Below are positions 12,578-20,817 of a stretch of DNA of 25,148 nt, in pieces. The stretch lies in IMG/VR virus record IMGVR_UViG_3300037217_000006, positions 1 through 25,148 of that record; one strand, 5' to 3'. Under the pieces are notes generated by a model. That model had not been told where the DNA came from, ran no database searches, and saw only the letters and a list, made by a program, of their open reading frames with translations. Every line of letters begins with the position of its first letter. Within the stretch, counting starts at the first letter, position 1. The position numbers were made by a program, and so were the translations under genes. This DNA comes from a virus.

Positions 12578-13907
12578 TCTTCACTGTCCCATCCCCGCCG
12601 TAGACGACCGGCTGGGCTGGTTCGGGGCCGTCCTCGGGTTGCCAGTGGTTGCTACACCCGACAGTCTCGGTCCCGTGCCCCCGGGGAGTCCAGCCGTGGT
12701 CGATGGGGCGTACACAGTGACTCCCCCAAGGATCTCCGACCGCTTTATCACAGCGCTCCACCGGCCCGGGGTCGACATGCAATCGCCAGCCGGGCGCCGC
12801 TCTGCCCCGCAACTTCACAGCGCTTTCTGGCTCCGCCTCGCCGCTGGAGTCGGTAGCTCCCGCAGTACCCACCGTTCGTTCGCTTTGAAGTCGCTTCGCT
12901 TCGGCATAGGGATCAGGGGTGTACGTGAGCCCGCTGGCCGACGATCTGGCGTCTTCTACTGGCGCTGAGGCAGCGCTCTCGGCCCAACCCTTGATCGTTT
13001 CGTACGCGAACTGCTCATCCGCTGTCCTCGGTACGTCTACCTCTGCGAGTCCTTCACCGTCGTTCGGCCGCGCCTTGCATTGCCAGACAGCCTCCAGCAG
13101 TTTGTACGTGGCACCGACGACATGCCCACGGCAGATGTACCGAACCGCCTGCTGGTACAGCGCCTCGAACGCTTCGGCGTCCAGTTCGATCCGGTACGTG
13201 GGTGCAGGGTTGTCGGCGGCTTCCCATGCTTCGAGAGCGTCATTAATCCGATCCGGCAGTGTTTTGTAGTCGCGAGGATCGGCAACAACCCCCGCTATCA
13301 CGTCTCGGCGGCTCGGCTTTACTGGCGGGTCTACCCGGACACATCGGATGGCGCTCACGACTGGGGCTTTGTAGACGTAGCGATGGACGTCGATGGGATC
13401 GACCTTCACGAGTCCCTTGGGGTCGAGATAGCAGGGTTCCCCAGTGTCGAACCAGCGGGCATTCGGGTAGACGCTTCCACCCGTCCAAACGAACAGGTTG
13501 GACCGTTTCAAGTCCATAGCAGTACTGGCCGCTCCCGGTGAAGTCACCAGCGTCCCGGGGGGTAGGTCATCGGCAGGAGCGGCGGCTATGTCCGCTTGCA
13601 GTTTCGCTATGGCTGCGTCAAACGCCGACGTGTCGGCGCGGACAGTCACGACCACATCGGGCAGCGGCTTCGGCTTGTCGAACGCCTCCGGTCCGATCTC
13701 ACGCTCCAACCGTCGAACCAGTTTCCGCAGGGCGCGCAGGGTCGCCAGATTGCGTCCGAGGTCGCGGTCACGCTTGTCCCCCGCCCTACGTTTCGATGAG
13801 CCGTCGAAACGCCAAGGGTCACCACCGGTCGGCCACTCGATCTCCACGCCGCATATGTCATCGTTCTGCGCGAGGACAATCCCCATCGCTCCGTTGGACA
13901 CTTCCAT
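12570..13907 (-). CDS. Large composite protein of unknown function, 445 aa
   Basis: ATG 13907 has AAGGGA upstream. A longer reading to 13982 overlaps the RHH gene and is rejected. Residues about 1-70 include DRDLGRNLATLRALRKLVRR, which resembles the helix of DUF1876-type domains. Residues about 85-115 (VVVTVRADTSAFDAAIAKLQ) resemble the start of tape-measure proteins. The central part is mixed alpha/beta with a YxxAVRYICRG segment. The C-terminal 100 residues are low-complexity and then Cys/His/Trp-rich (CDKAVGDPWGSHCVRP, then GCSNHW), possibly metal-binding. It heads the operon after the RHH protein. It is too short for a tape measure, so its role is open. Confidence 0.6.
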   Translation of the reverse strand: MEVSNGAMGIVLAQNDDICGVEIEWPTGGDPWRFDGSSKRRAGDKRDRDLGRNLATLRALRKLVRRLEREIGPEAFDKPKPLPDVVVTVRADTSAFDAAIAKLQADIAAAPADDLPPGTLVTSPGAASTAMDLKRSNLFVWTGGSVYPNARWFDTGEPCYLDPKGLVKVDPIDVHRYVYKAPVVSAIRCVRVDPPVKPSRRDVIAGVVADPRDYKTLPDRINDALEAWEAADNPAPTYRIELDAEAFEALYQQAVRYICRGHVVGATYKLLEAVWQCKARPNDGEGLAEVDVPRTADEQFAYETIKGWAESAASAPVEDARSSASGLTYTPDPYAEAKRLQSERTVGTAGATDSSGEAEPESAVKLRGRAAPGWRLHVDPGPVERCDKAVGDPWGSHCVRPIDHGWTPRGHGTETVGCSNHWQPEDGPEPAQPVVYGGDGTVKSG

Positions 13908-13909
13908 GC

Positions 13910-14095
13910 TCAGTTCCCTTTTGTCTCTCTGGTTAGCTTGAACTCGTCGACCGGAATAAGCCGGTCCAAGAACTCCTCGCACGCCTGCGCCGTCAGCACC
14001 CGGAGATGGATGCCCCGCTCCTGCGCGGCCGCCTTCATCCGCTCGTGCAGTTCCCGATCCAACACGATCGGTGATCCAACCGCTCTACGTTCCAT
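13910..14095 (-). CDS. Ribbon-helix-helix-type DNA-binding protein, 61 aa
   Basis: ATG 14095 is the first gene of the minus-strand block. The product has an Arc/MetJ-like layout: a strand (GSPIVLD), a helix (RELHERMKAAAQERG) and a second helix (LRVLTAQACEEFLDRL). This length and order fit a small RHH repressor. It lies beside a divergent intergenic region of 44 bp, so autoregulation and control of the plus-strand operon at 14140 are likely but inferred. Confidence 0.7.
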   Translation of the reverse strand: MERRAVGSPIVLDRELHERMKAAAQERGIHLRVLTAQACEEFLDRLIPVDEFKLTRETKGN

Positions 14096-14139
14096 GCCCG
14101 CAACCGTATCACGTTTCGTTGTGTAGTAGTCTGGTGCGC
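14096..14139. promoter_or_regulatory. Divergent promoter region with two leaderless-type -10 boxes
   Basis: On the plus strand TAGTCT (14127-14132) ends seven bases before ATG 14140. On the minus strand TACGGT (14108-14103) ends seven bases before ATG 14095. Neither gene has a Shine-Dalgarno, which fits leaderless transcripts. No good -35 boxes are visible. The RHH protein next door is the obvious candidate regulator. Confidence 0.42.
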
Positions 14140-15372
14140 ATGACCGATGACCTGCTACCCGAGAAGTTGTCCCCCGCCGCGAAGCGTCAGCGCCGCCGGT
14201 ACATCGCTGAGGCCAAGACGGCTATCGAGAAGGGCGACAAGGCATACGCCGAGCTGGGCCAGGCGTTGTGGGCGCTCCAAGACGAGGGTCTGTACGGCGA
14301 GGACGGGCTCACGTTCCCCGAGTTCGTGTTGGCCGAGTTCGGCATCTCGAAGTCCAACGCCTACCGCTGCATCGAGATCGCCAAGTACGTCACCGCTCAC
14401 CCGTTGGAACCGATCCCGTCGCAGTACGCCATCGAAGCGGCACGGCCGAAACGTCCCAAGGTTGGGACAGGTGGCGACCGCCATCCGGCCTCTGACCAGC
14501 CCGTTCCCGCGGTCATCGACGCCGAAGGGTGGGAGGAACCCGAGCCGAAGGCCCTACCGGCGCCCGCTGCGGTAGTCTCCGAACCGCTGGGCCGGAATGC
14601 CGAGCCCGACTCGCCCGGGGCCACCCCTATCAGTCAGCCCGAAGTGACAGCCGGACTGACGGCCCCAGGCGGGACGGTGGACGAGACTCCGGTCGACTGG
14701 CAGGCGGTGACGGAGAACGTGAGCGCTCACGCCCGAGCGGTCGAGGACGCAACCAGCGACCACGATGACCGGTGCGAGTCCGAGATCATTGACGGGACGA
14801 ACCATCACAGCCCATGCGGGTGCGCCCGCCGCCGCTCGGATGCTGGACTGACGGGCGGGAAGACAGACGGTCCTCTCGCCCATGCTCTCGACGCTGGCGT
14901 CATCGATGACGCGGCACGGAACTCGGCCAACGTCGTCAAGCCCGCGGAGATGACGCAGGCCGAGTACGACGCATGGACGACGAAGCTCCACGACTACGCT
15001 AAGGCTCGGCTCGACGCTAAGCATCCGAAGCCCGGTCTTGCCGTGACAGATGATGGCCAGGTTTCCGGCTACATCGCCATCTCGACGCCAGCCAGTCGAC
15101 TCATGGCGTGGTGCGCCGAGCACGACCTTGACGCCATCGGCCAGGAGTTGACCGCCGATCAGATGGGCACGCTCACCAAGGCGTACGAGCAGATCCGTGA
15201 GTCCTGGACCGTCACCCACAAGGCCCGCAAGGACTGGTCCAAGGAGCTTCGGGCACGACGGCCGGCGGAGTCGAACGGTCGGCCCCCGGTGGCGTCACGT
15301 TCGGGCGGCGGGTTGGACCGGCGCGAGGTCGAGCCGCGGTTCAAGCAGGGGAAGGAGAAGGTGGCACGGTGA
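14140..15372 (+). CDS. Putative DNA-binding protein with N-terminal HTH-like domain, 410 aa
   Basis: ATG 14140 is chosen because there is no Shine-Dalgarno or conserved sequence before it. Residues about 10-85 (KAYAELGQALWALQDEGLYG, then LTFPEFVLAEFGISKSNAYRC) match the pattern seen in plasmid, ICE and phage proteins with a large helical DNA-binding domain related to ParB/KorB-type regulators. Residues about 100-245 are acidic, Pro-rich and probably disordered, with a Cys/His patch (CGCARRRS). Residues about 265-365 form a second helical domain. The tail is basic. It heads a four-gene operon and may act in partition, replication or transcription control. Confidence 0.6.
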   Translation: MTDDLLPEKLSPAAKRQRRRYIAEAKTAIEKGDKAYAELGQALWALQDEGLYGEDGLTFPEFVLAEFGISKSNAYRCIEIAKYVTAHPLEPIPSQYAIEAARPKRPKVGTGGDRHPASDQPVPAVIDAEGWEEPEPKALPAPAAVVSEPLGRNAEPDSPGATPISQPEVTAGLTAPGGTVDETPVDWQAVTENVSAHARAVEDATSDHDDRCESEIIDGTNHHSPCGCARRRSDAGLTGGKTDGPLAHALDAGVIDDAARNSANVVKPAEMTQAEYDAWTTKLHDYAKARLDAKHPKPGLAVTDDGQVSGYIAISTPASRLMAWCAEHDLDAIGQELTADQMGTLTKAYEQIRESWTVTHKARKDWSKELRARRPAESNGRPPVASRSGGGLDRREVEPRFKQGKEKVAR

Positions 15373-15974
15373 GCGAAGAAACGTCTTCGGGCGAGGAGAT
15401 CCGCATGGAATGGGGCGACATGAGAGGTATCTCTATCCGCCACGCCGACCCGGTACCTCTCCAGCCGACGAAGGACGGCAATGTGATCGGCTGGGTGCGC
15501 TTGACGCTGGAGTACCCGATCGAGTGTGCGCCCGAGTACTTGGAGATGACCCACGACTCCGACATGGGCGACGTGACCCACGGGACATGGCATCGTTCAA
15601 TGGGAACGTGGTGCGGCGACAACATCACCGACGAACTGGAGGCGGCGCTGGAGCTTGTGCGCACCTCGACCGTTTACACCACGATCAACTCGGCCATGAA
15701 CGGCGGCTGTCTCTGCGAGTTCGTCGTCAACCATGATGCCTTCGTGAATGCCGAGAAGTCGACACCGGGCGGTCCGACGCGGGAGGAATTGCTGGCGGTG
15801 GTTGCCGACTTGGCGAAGATCACGGCCGTGGAGTTGGAGGTAGCTGGTCAAGGCCCTATGCAGTTGGGTTGCAAGTTCTGTCGGGGCGATGATTGGGGTC
15901 ACCCCTTCACCCATAAGCCGACCTGCCTATGGCAGCGGGCCGGGGCCCTGCTGGCCCGAGAGGTGGCGCGGTGA
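15369..15974 (+). CDS. Hypothetical protein with C-terminal CxxC-H-C-W motif, 201 aa
   Basis: The GTG at 15369 overlaps the upstream TGA by four bases. The main part is strand-rich (NVIGWVRLTLEYPIECAPEY). The C-terminal 40 residues read CKFCRGDDWGHP, then HKPTCLWQRAGALL, a likely zinc-binding C-x2-C...H-x3-C element followed by Trp and a helix. The same element occurs in the protein at 16441-16947. The function is unknown. Confidence 0.65.
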   Translation: MSEETSSGEEIRMEWGDMRGISIRHADPVPLQPTKDGNVIGWVRLTLEYPIECAPEYLEMTHDSDMGDVTHGTWHRSMGTWCGDNITDELEAALELVRTSTVYTTINSAMNGGCLCEFVVNHDAFVNAEKSTPGGPTREELLAVVADLAKITAVELEVAGQGPMQLGCKFCRGDDWGHPFTHKPTCLWQRAGALLAREVAR

Positions 15975-16441
15975 GCCAACCGACGCAGGATCTGATCGAA
16001 CGGCTCGGCGCCGCCGCTCTCGATTGCCGTGCAGCCATCCGTGAAGCACACGAGGCGACACGGGATCTAAAGCAGGCGAGACGGGAACTGGACACGGCTC
16101 TGGCCGACTTTCGGGCCAAGCTTCTAGCGGGCAAGCAAGAAGCTGTGGACTCGATCACCGAATCATTCAGTGAGCAGACCGTCACGAGGTTGCTCGTGCA
16201 GATCAAGGAAGCTCACAAGTCATGGTCCGATGAACTCGGATTCGTGACCGACTGCCATGACGACATCGAAGCCATGCGAGTCCTGACTCAGGAACGGACA
16301 GCGCAAATGCAGGAGGCGATCGATGATGCGGGAGTCCGGTTGCAGAAGATCATCACCGAGGCCCGAGAGTCGATCCCAGCAGCGGCCGCTGCGATCGCTG
16401 CTGGTAACCACGTCGCCTTCATCTCGAAGTCGATGCTCTGA
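15971..16441 (+). CDS. Coiled-coil protein, 156 aa
   Basis: The GTG at 15971 overlaps the upstream TGA. Nearly the whole product is charged helix: LIERLGAAALDCRAAIREAH, then DLKQARRELDTALADFRAKL and LTQERTAQMQEAIDDAGVRL. It is probably a long coiled coil or helical hairpin. The C-terminus ends in an Ala-rich helix and a short FISKSML. No family is recognised. Confidence 0.65.
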   Translation: MSQPTQDLIERLGAAALDCRAAIREAHEATRDLKQARRELDTALADFRAKLLAGKQEAVDSITESFSEQTVTRLLVQIKEAHKSWSDELGFVTDCHDDIEAMRVLTQERTAQMQEAIDDAGVRLQKIITEARESIPAAAAAIAAGNHVAFISKSML

Positions 16442-16947
16442 TGGGCTATCGGATCGTCAAGCAACCGGACGGCAAGCTCGCCGTGTTCTCGTCTTACTGC
16501 GATCAATGGGCAGCGTGTGACGCCTCGGCCGCCGACGTGCGGGATTGGTTCGCTGCCAGCGCCGTCGAGTCCTCGAATATCAGCTGCGACCGGATCACCG
16601 AGGCCGTCTTGGATGACCGACCGGAAGATGTCTACTACCGGGACGTGTCCACGATCGAGGAACTGGACGCCCGCTCTCTAAGGCACGGCGGCAAGACGTT
16701 GGCCGATCTGATCGCTACCGCTCCACTGATCGAGCCGAAGACGCATGAACCGGACTGGCGCGCTCTACTGACAGCGGTCATCGAAACCGGGTGCTACTCG
16801 GCCATGCCGCATTCCGGTGACTGCCAGTATTGCGATGCCGTAGAGAGGATCAGGCCGAGCCGAATCAGCATGGTCTACGCCCGTGAGCCGCTTCGCCACA
16901 ATGACGGATGCCCGTGGGCAGCGGCAGAGAAAGCGCTCGATCGATGA
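16441..16947 (+). CDS. Hypothetical protein with C-terminal CxxC-H-C-W motif, 168 aa
   Basis: ATG 16441 overlaps the previous stop by one base (TGATG). The N-terminus is strand-rich (YRIVKQPDGKLAVFSSY). The C-terminal part carries DCQYCDAVERI and, about 25 residues on, RHNDGCPWAAAEKAL. This is the same C-x2-C...H...C-x0/1-W...A layout as the product of 15369-15974, so the two share a small metal-binding module attached to different N-terminal parts. Confidence 0.65.
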   Translation: MGYRIVKQPDGKLAVFSSYCDQWAACDASAADVRDWFAASAVESSNISCDRITEAVLDDRPEDVYYRDVSTIEELDARSLRHGGKTLADLIATAPLIEPKTHEPDWRALLTAVIETGCYSAMPHSGDCQYCDAVERIRPSRISMVYAREPLRHNDGCPWAAAEKALDR

Positions 16948-17357
16948 GTCAGACCGTGACGCTGCTGGTCGAGGGTGTCACCACCGATGACGGACGGATC
17001 ATCGAGCGCGGAGCGTCCCGATGGCGGCTCGGGCCGTTGCCGGCGTTCAGGATCGCACAGCCGTCCGACCCTTGGCCCGGCCATGACTGCCGCGCGCCCA
17101 TAGCCACGCTCCACGACATGCGTCGAGAAGCCAACAGGATCGTTGCCGAAATCATCTTCGGCGGGGACCGCTATGCCGGTTGGGCGTTCTCGGTAGGGGC
17201 CGATGTGATGGGGATGGAAGTGGAGTGGGACGATCAGCGCTGGCCGTATTCGAGGGCGATCGAGCTTGAGATAGTCGGATGCCATCTCAACCCGCCCGCG
17301 CTGGCTATCTGGCCTCAGACGATCTTCACAGTTCCATCGCCTCCTGAGCGCACCTGA
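16944..17357 (+). CDS. Hypothetical protein, 137 aa
   Basis: ATG 16944 overlaps the upstream stop (ATGA). The product starts with a strand pattern (SQTVTLLVEGVTTDDGRIIE), continues with further strands and one helix (HDMRREANRIVAEIIFGGD), and ends Pro-rich. It looks like a compact beta-rich domain. It is the last gene of the plus-strand operon, and its 3' end overlaps the 3' end of the opposing gene at 17326-17550 by 32 bases. Confidence 0.62.
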   Translation: MSQTVTLLVEGVTTDDGRIIERGASRWRLGPLPAFRIAQPSDPWPGHDCRAPIATLHDMRREANRIVAEIIFGGDRYAGWAFSVGADVMGMEVEWDDQRWPYSRAIELEIVGCHLNPPALAIWPQTIFTVPSPPERT

Positions 17358-17550
17358 CCGCCAACCGTTCCCGCCCCAACCTCAGACACCGCCCGCAGGT
17401 CACCCGCTTGGGATCAACGGTCAACCGCAACGTCAACCATCGGAAGCGGACATGGCAGGCCGGTGCGTCATGCGCTCGGAGATGGACCGCTTGGCGCCGG
17501 ATGGGTGACAGGTTAAACCGACGAGGCGTGAACCGCTGCCATCTGCTCAC
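17326..17550 (-). CDS. Small Cys/His protein downstream of the terminase gene, 74 aa
   Basis: The likely start is GTG 17550, inside the terminase 3' end (38-base overlap). The informative part is VHLRAHDAPACHVRFRWL followed by LTVDPKRVTCGRCLRLGRE, which matches a pattern I recognise in small actinophage proteins beside terminase genes (H, C, then VTCxxC). This suggests a small zinc site of one His and three Cys. It may be related to HNH or zinc-finger partners of terminase, but no catalytic motif is present. Confidence 0.6.
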   Translation of the reverse strand: MSRWQRFTPRRFNLSPIRRQAVHLRAHDAPACHVRFRWLTLRLTVDPKRVTCGRCLRLGRERLAVRCAQEAMEL

Positions 17551-19165
17551 CGGCAGGCTTGGGCGGTCGACGTTCCCCGATCTTGTGAATACGGGCCAGA
17601 GCTTGGCTCATGGTGTCCACCTGGTCATCGTGTCCACCGTTCGGGAATGATGCCGCCTCGTCAAGGAATGCGCCGAGCCACGTCGCCCTCGCGTCGAGAT
17701 GCACGTCGCCCGCCTCGATGTACGGGGCGACGGCACGCATCCGGACCTTCTTCGATCCCTTCACGTTCTGAGGGATGATCCCGCCCAGCCCGCGACGACG
17801 GAGCGACTGGACCATCTCCCGCTCATCGCCCACCATGCCGAGTTGGCCTGCCATTTCCTCGGACACCTCGTAGTCCTTCGCCGGGGATTTCAGCGCCTCC
17901 ATGACTTCGGGGCCGTTGCCGGTGTTCTCGATCACATGCTGCGCCGCGTCAGGCCAACGAACCGCCATCAGCACTATAGCGTTGATCGTCATGGCGTAAC
18001 CCCACTGGCCGCGCAACTGGTCGAGCAACCAGCAGTCCTTCCCGGTCCTCGCCCAACACTGGCCGACCACATAATCGCCCGTCTCCTTGTCTTTCAGTTT
18101 CATATCCCAGCTCGTGATGAGTTGGTCCACCTTGGCGGGCATCGCGTCCTCGATCCGGAACCATGCCCGTTTGATCTCACCGCCTTCCTCCGGTGCCGGC
18201 CGTTGCTGCATCATCGAAGAACTCAGATAGCTCCCCAGCGCCAGCGACCGGGCTCTGACGGACTCCAACGAGAAGCGTTCCGGTTCCAATATCTCACCCG
18301 GCTGGCGGCCCAATGGATCAGGCATCCGAAGCAGCGGATTCGGTGAGGTTGGGTCGGCCGCCTCGGCGATCGTCGGCAACCGGACCACTTCCCAGTCCTC
18401 GCCGGTACCGTCCTGCATTTGCTGCAACAGGCGACCGGACAGATCGTCCTCATGCCAGCGGTTGTGGACGATGATCACCCATGAGTCGTCCGTCTCGAGG
18501 CGGAGCCGGATCACCGATCGGTACTGGTGGTCCACATGATCGCGGCGGGCCTGCGAATGCGCCTCAGGCCAGTTCTTGAACGGATCGTCCAGGATCGCCC
18601 CGTCGGCGCCGAAGCCGGTGATGCCGGCGTCGATCCCGGCCGCCAACAACCCTCCACCGGCCGTGGTCACGAAACGGTCGATCTTCTGGCGGTCGCGGCG
18701 CAGGTCAACCCGCAGCACATCGGAATGGGCCCGCAAGATCGACCGGACGGCATCGGCGTTCTCGTCGGCCAGCGCGTCACCGTAGGACGACAGGATGAGC
18801 CGGGTTGTCGGGTCCCGGTCCAACGCCCATACAGGACCCCACTGAGACGCCAGGATCGACTTCCCATACCTGGCTTCCAGATTCCAGATCTGCCGTTTGC
18901 TGGTCCCGTTCACGGCGTCACGGAACTTCTCACCCAGCAGCACCGTGTAACGCCACAGTTTGAACTCGCCTCGGGTCAGATGGTTCGCCATTGTCGTCGG
19001 TGTCGCCCGCCAACCGATCGCCGCCTTCTCGGCCATCGCCCGCTCACAGACCGCCAGATCCTCCGACGACCGGGACAGCAGGAAGGCGGCCCGTTGCGCC
19101 GGGGGCATCTCCAGCAGCCACCAGGCGAGCGCTGCTAGATCAGACTCAAGCTCCATTGCTGGCAT
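17513..19165 (-). CDS. terL: Terminase large subunit, 550 aa
   Basis: The start is ATG 19165 or ATG 19156. Both overlap the small-terminase stop. Residues 97-103 (EARYGKS) form the terminase-type Walker A and residues 190-194 (AILDD) the Walker B, followed by DPFKNWPEA. The C-terminal nuclease has SWDMKLKD (D354), IENTGNGPEV (E413) and GGHDDQVD (D513, D514), the expected RNase H-fold acidic residues. The protein cuts concatemeric DNA and pumps it through the portal. Length and domain order are standard. The plus-strand operon at 14140-17357 separates it from the portal gene. Confidence 0.94.
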   Translation of the reverse strand: MPAMELESDLAALAWWLLEMPPAQRAAFLLSRSSEDLAVCERAMAEKAAIGWRATPTTMANHLTRGEFKLWRYTVLLGEKFRDAVNGTSKRQIWNLEARYGKSILASQWGPVWALDRDPTTRLILSSYGDALADENADAVRSILRAHSDVLRVDLRRDRQKIDRFVTTAGGGLLAAGIDAGITGFGADGAILDDPFKNWPEAHSQARRDHVDHQYRSVIRLRLETDDSWVIIVHNRWHEDDLSGRLLQQMQDGTGEDWEVVRLPTIAEAADPTSPNPLLRMPDPLGRQPGEILEPERFSLESVRARSLALGSYLSSSMMQQRPAPEEGGEIKRAWFRIEDAMPAKVDQLITSWDMKLKDKETGDYVVGQCWARTGKDCWLLDQLRGQWGYAMTINAIVLMAVRWPDAAQHVIENTGNGPEVMEALKSPAKDYEVSEEMAGQLGMVGDEREMVQSLRRRGLGGIIPQNVKGSKKVRMRAVAPYIEAGDVHLDARATWLGAFLDEAASFPNGGHDDQVDTMSQALARIHKIGERRPPKPAGEQMAAVHASSV

Positions 19166-19616
19166 GGTTCACCGCGGCGTCATGGGCGCCGGCCGCGTAC
19201 GCCTCGACCTCGGCCAGCAGGTTCTTTGCTCGCTCCGCCGTGTCGTCCACATGGACCGTGAGGTCACCTCGGACGCTCACCTTCGTCGGGGCATCCAACC
19301 CGAGCAGGCGCGCCCGTCGCTTCTCCAAGCGTTCCATCGAAGCGTGAGCATCAGGTTCACCCTTCTGGTAGGCGTCCCAGATGGCAGTGACACCGGCGTC
19401 AAGACGGCGCAGCATGGCCGCTACTTCCTCGTCAGCTCCGTGCTGGCGAAGGATGAACCGGGCGCCGACATCGACCGCCTCGAAGACCGTCTGGGTAGAG
19501 CATCGAAGCTCGGATGCGATCTCCCGGTAGGTCATGCCTTGCGCCTTGAGCTCGAAGGCATGCGCCGACAGCCGGATGATGTAGGGACTTGGGATCTTCG
19601 CTTTGCTCATGCCCAT
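19146..19616 (-). CDS. terS: Terminase small subunit, 156 aa
   Basis: ATG 19616 follows GGGG by 7 nt. ATG 19610 is the alternative. Residues about 15-50 hold an HTH (AQGMTYREIASELRCSTQTV) for recognition of the packaging site. The remaining helices (DEEVAAMLRRLDAGVTAIWD, then MERLEKRRARLLGLDAP) form the oligomerisation region, and the LLGLDAP-type motif is typical of small terminases. It binds phage DNA and hands it to the large subunit, whose gene overlaps this one by about 20 bases. Confidence 0.85.
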   Translation of the reverse strand: MGMSKAKIPSPYIIRLSAHAFELKAQGMTYREIASELRCSTQTVFEAVDVGARFILRQHGADEEVAAMLRRLDAGVTAIWDAYQKGEPDAHASMERLEKRRARLLGLDAPTKVSVRGDLTVHVDDTAERAKNLLAEVEAYAAGAHDAAVNHASNGA

Positions 19617-19696
19617 CGGTTGACCCCGCCCATGGTGTTTGTACTCATTGGGTCTAAGGTAGCGCCAAAGGTCACGGATGGCTAGGAGGTCACCGG

Positions 19697-20017
19697 ATGC
19701 CGAGCGGTATGCGTCGAGTCCCGAAGGTTGACCCCGTTGAGGAACCGCCTGAGCCGACCATGCCGACCCCGGCGCCGTTGGACGAGGGCGACGGGCACGT
19801 CAACGAGGTTCCGGTGCGACCCCGGTTGCAGAGACGGAGGCGGATGATGGGCGATGCGATACGGCAGGCTGGGAGGGTGAAACCGGGGGCGGTGGACCCG
19901 GACAAGGCGACGGCGGAGCGTTCCCATGTCGAGTTGCGGCGGGTCTACACAACCGGTGGGGTCAGTAAAGGGGAGCAGGCGGGGTTCGGTGTCGCGTTCT
20001 ACCGGGAGAAGGATTAG
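19697..20017 (+). CDS. Hypothetical basic protein, 106 aa
   Basis: ATG 19697 has a textbook AGGAGGT Shine-Dalgarno about 6 nt upstream, which confirms the start. The first 45 residues are Pro/Glu-rich and disordered (VEEPPEPTMPTPAPLDEGDG). A basic patch follows (RPRLQRRRRMMGDAIRQAGR), then a short folded tail. It could bind DNA or a protein partner. It is a single plus-strand gene, divergent from the small terminase gene and convergent with the next minus-strand gene. No clear promoter boxes are seen in the 80-bp gap. Confidence 0.65.
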   Translation: MPSGMRRVPKVDPVEEPPEPTMPTPAPLDEGDGHVNEVPVRPRLQRRRRMMGDAIRQAGRVKPGAVDPDKATAERSHVELRRVYTTGGVSKGEQAGFGVAFYREKD

Positions 20018-20065
20018 AAGCTTCTCTGGGGCCAGCATCGCGGCCACTGGCGCTCAACTCCCGTG

Positions 20066-20365
20066 CTACCCACCCGTCGCCTGCTCGGGCCGGTCCAAGG
20101 ACACGAACCGCCGGCAGCGGGCACCACGGGGCGGGCACGCTTCCAGGGCGTCCAACGGCTCGGGACGGTGACGTTTCACCCACGGTAGGTCCGGGAAGGG
20201 GCGGGCGAAGGGGTTGGCGTCGTTCGCCCAATCGGCAGGTTGCGGGTACGGCCGGTCGTTGTAGTACGTGTCACGTGCGTCGATCGCTGCTTGCACGAAG
20301 TCTGCGGCTTGGATCACGGGAAGGTCGTTGTCGGCCCACTCCTGCGCTCGGTCGGTGGTGGTCAT
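20066..20365 (-). CDS. Hypothetical protein, 99 aa
   Basis: ATG 20365 has a distant GGAAGGGG. The N-terminal half is an acidic helix (DRAQEWADNDLPVIQAADFV, then AAIDARDTYY). The second half is Pro/Arg-rich with PFARPFPDLPWVKR and two Cys near the end. No family is recognised. It is the last gene of the 20-23.6 kb minus-strand operon, separated from the previous gene by 63 bases. Confidence 0.58.
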   Translation of the reverse strand: MTTTDRAQEWADNDLPVIQAADFVQAAIDARDTYYNDRPYPQPADWANDANPFARPFPDLPWVKRHRPEPLDALEACPPRGARCRRFVSLDRPEQATGG

Positions 20366-20428
20366 GTTTTCTCAGGCCCCTTCCGGTTGTCGGTTGTCAG
20401 ATGTTGTCGAGTGGGTGTTACGGGTAGA

Positions 20429-20557
20429 TCACGAGCCGGTTGCGAGTCGTCGCATCGCCCCGCCGCTGAGAGCCTTCATCATCTCGGCCTCGACGCGTGC
20501 GTTCACCGCCGAGACGATCGTGGCGTTCAGGTCAGGTACTGGATCAGGTGTGCTCAT
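20429..20557 (-). CDS. Mini-protein, 42 aa
   Basis: ATG 20557 overlaps the upstream stop (ATGA) and has AAGGGGAA about 6 nt before it. The product is one amphipathic helix (NATIVSAVNARVEAEMMKAL) after a Pro-rich start, ending SGGAMRRLATGS. No family is recognised. Overlap and ribosome site both support translation. Confidence 0.6.
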   Translation of the reverse strand: MSTPDPVPDLNATIVSAVNARVEAEMMKALSGGAMRRLATGS

Positions 20558-20817
20558 TGCGATTCCCCTTCGTTCGGATGCGGTCGGTAGATCAGACATA
20601 TTGGATGATGGCAGGACTTGGCGAGGCAGAGCCCTTGACCGTCGATATGGGTCCGCTTGGCGTGACCGCAGAAACAGGGATCAGTGGTCACGGCATGGGA
20701 CGCAGCAACGCTTCTGGCTCTACGAAGACTCCGCGCATCTTGCTGCAATATCCTCAAGAGGTCTGCTGTCGCCCCGCCCCTCCATGAGAGATCACCCTGT
20801 CGTGGGTAGTCGGTCAC
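20554..20817 (-). CDS. Small Cys/His zinc-type protein, 87 aa
   Basis: The GTG at 20817 overlaps the upstream TGA by four bases, so the longer reading to 20835 is not used. The C-terminal half carries DPCFCGHAKRTHID, then GLCLAKSCHHPICL, a dense set of Cys and His residues (CxCGH...H...C...CHHxxC) that could bind one or two zinc ions. This pattern (CxCGH...H) appears in small actinophage proteins of unknown function. Confidence 0.65.
   Translation of the reverse strand: MTDYPRQGDLSWRGGATADLLRILQQDARSLRRARSVAASHAVTTDPCFCGHAKRTHIDGQGLCLAKSCHHPICLIYRPHPNEGESQ

Noticed and set aside
19617-19696. Divergent promoter between the small terminase gene and the 106-aa gene
   Set aside because: Possible -10 boxes (TACCTT, TAAGGT) lack any -35 at proper spacing.
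20016-20051. AGAAGCTTCT palindrome and a GCCAG/CTGGC hairpin between convergent genes as a terminator
   Set aside because: Both stems are short and no T-run follows; function cannot be supported, though the location fits a terminator.
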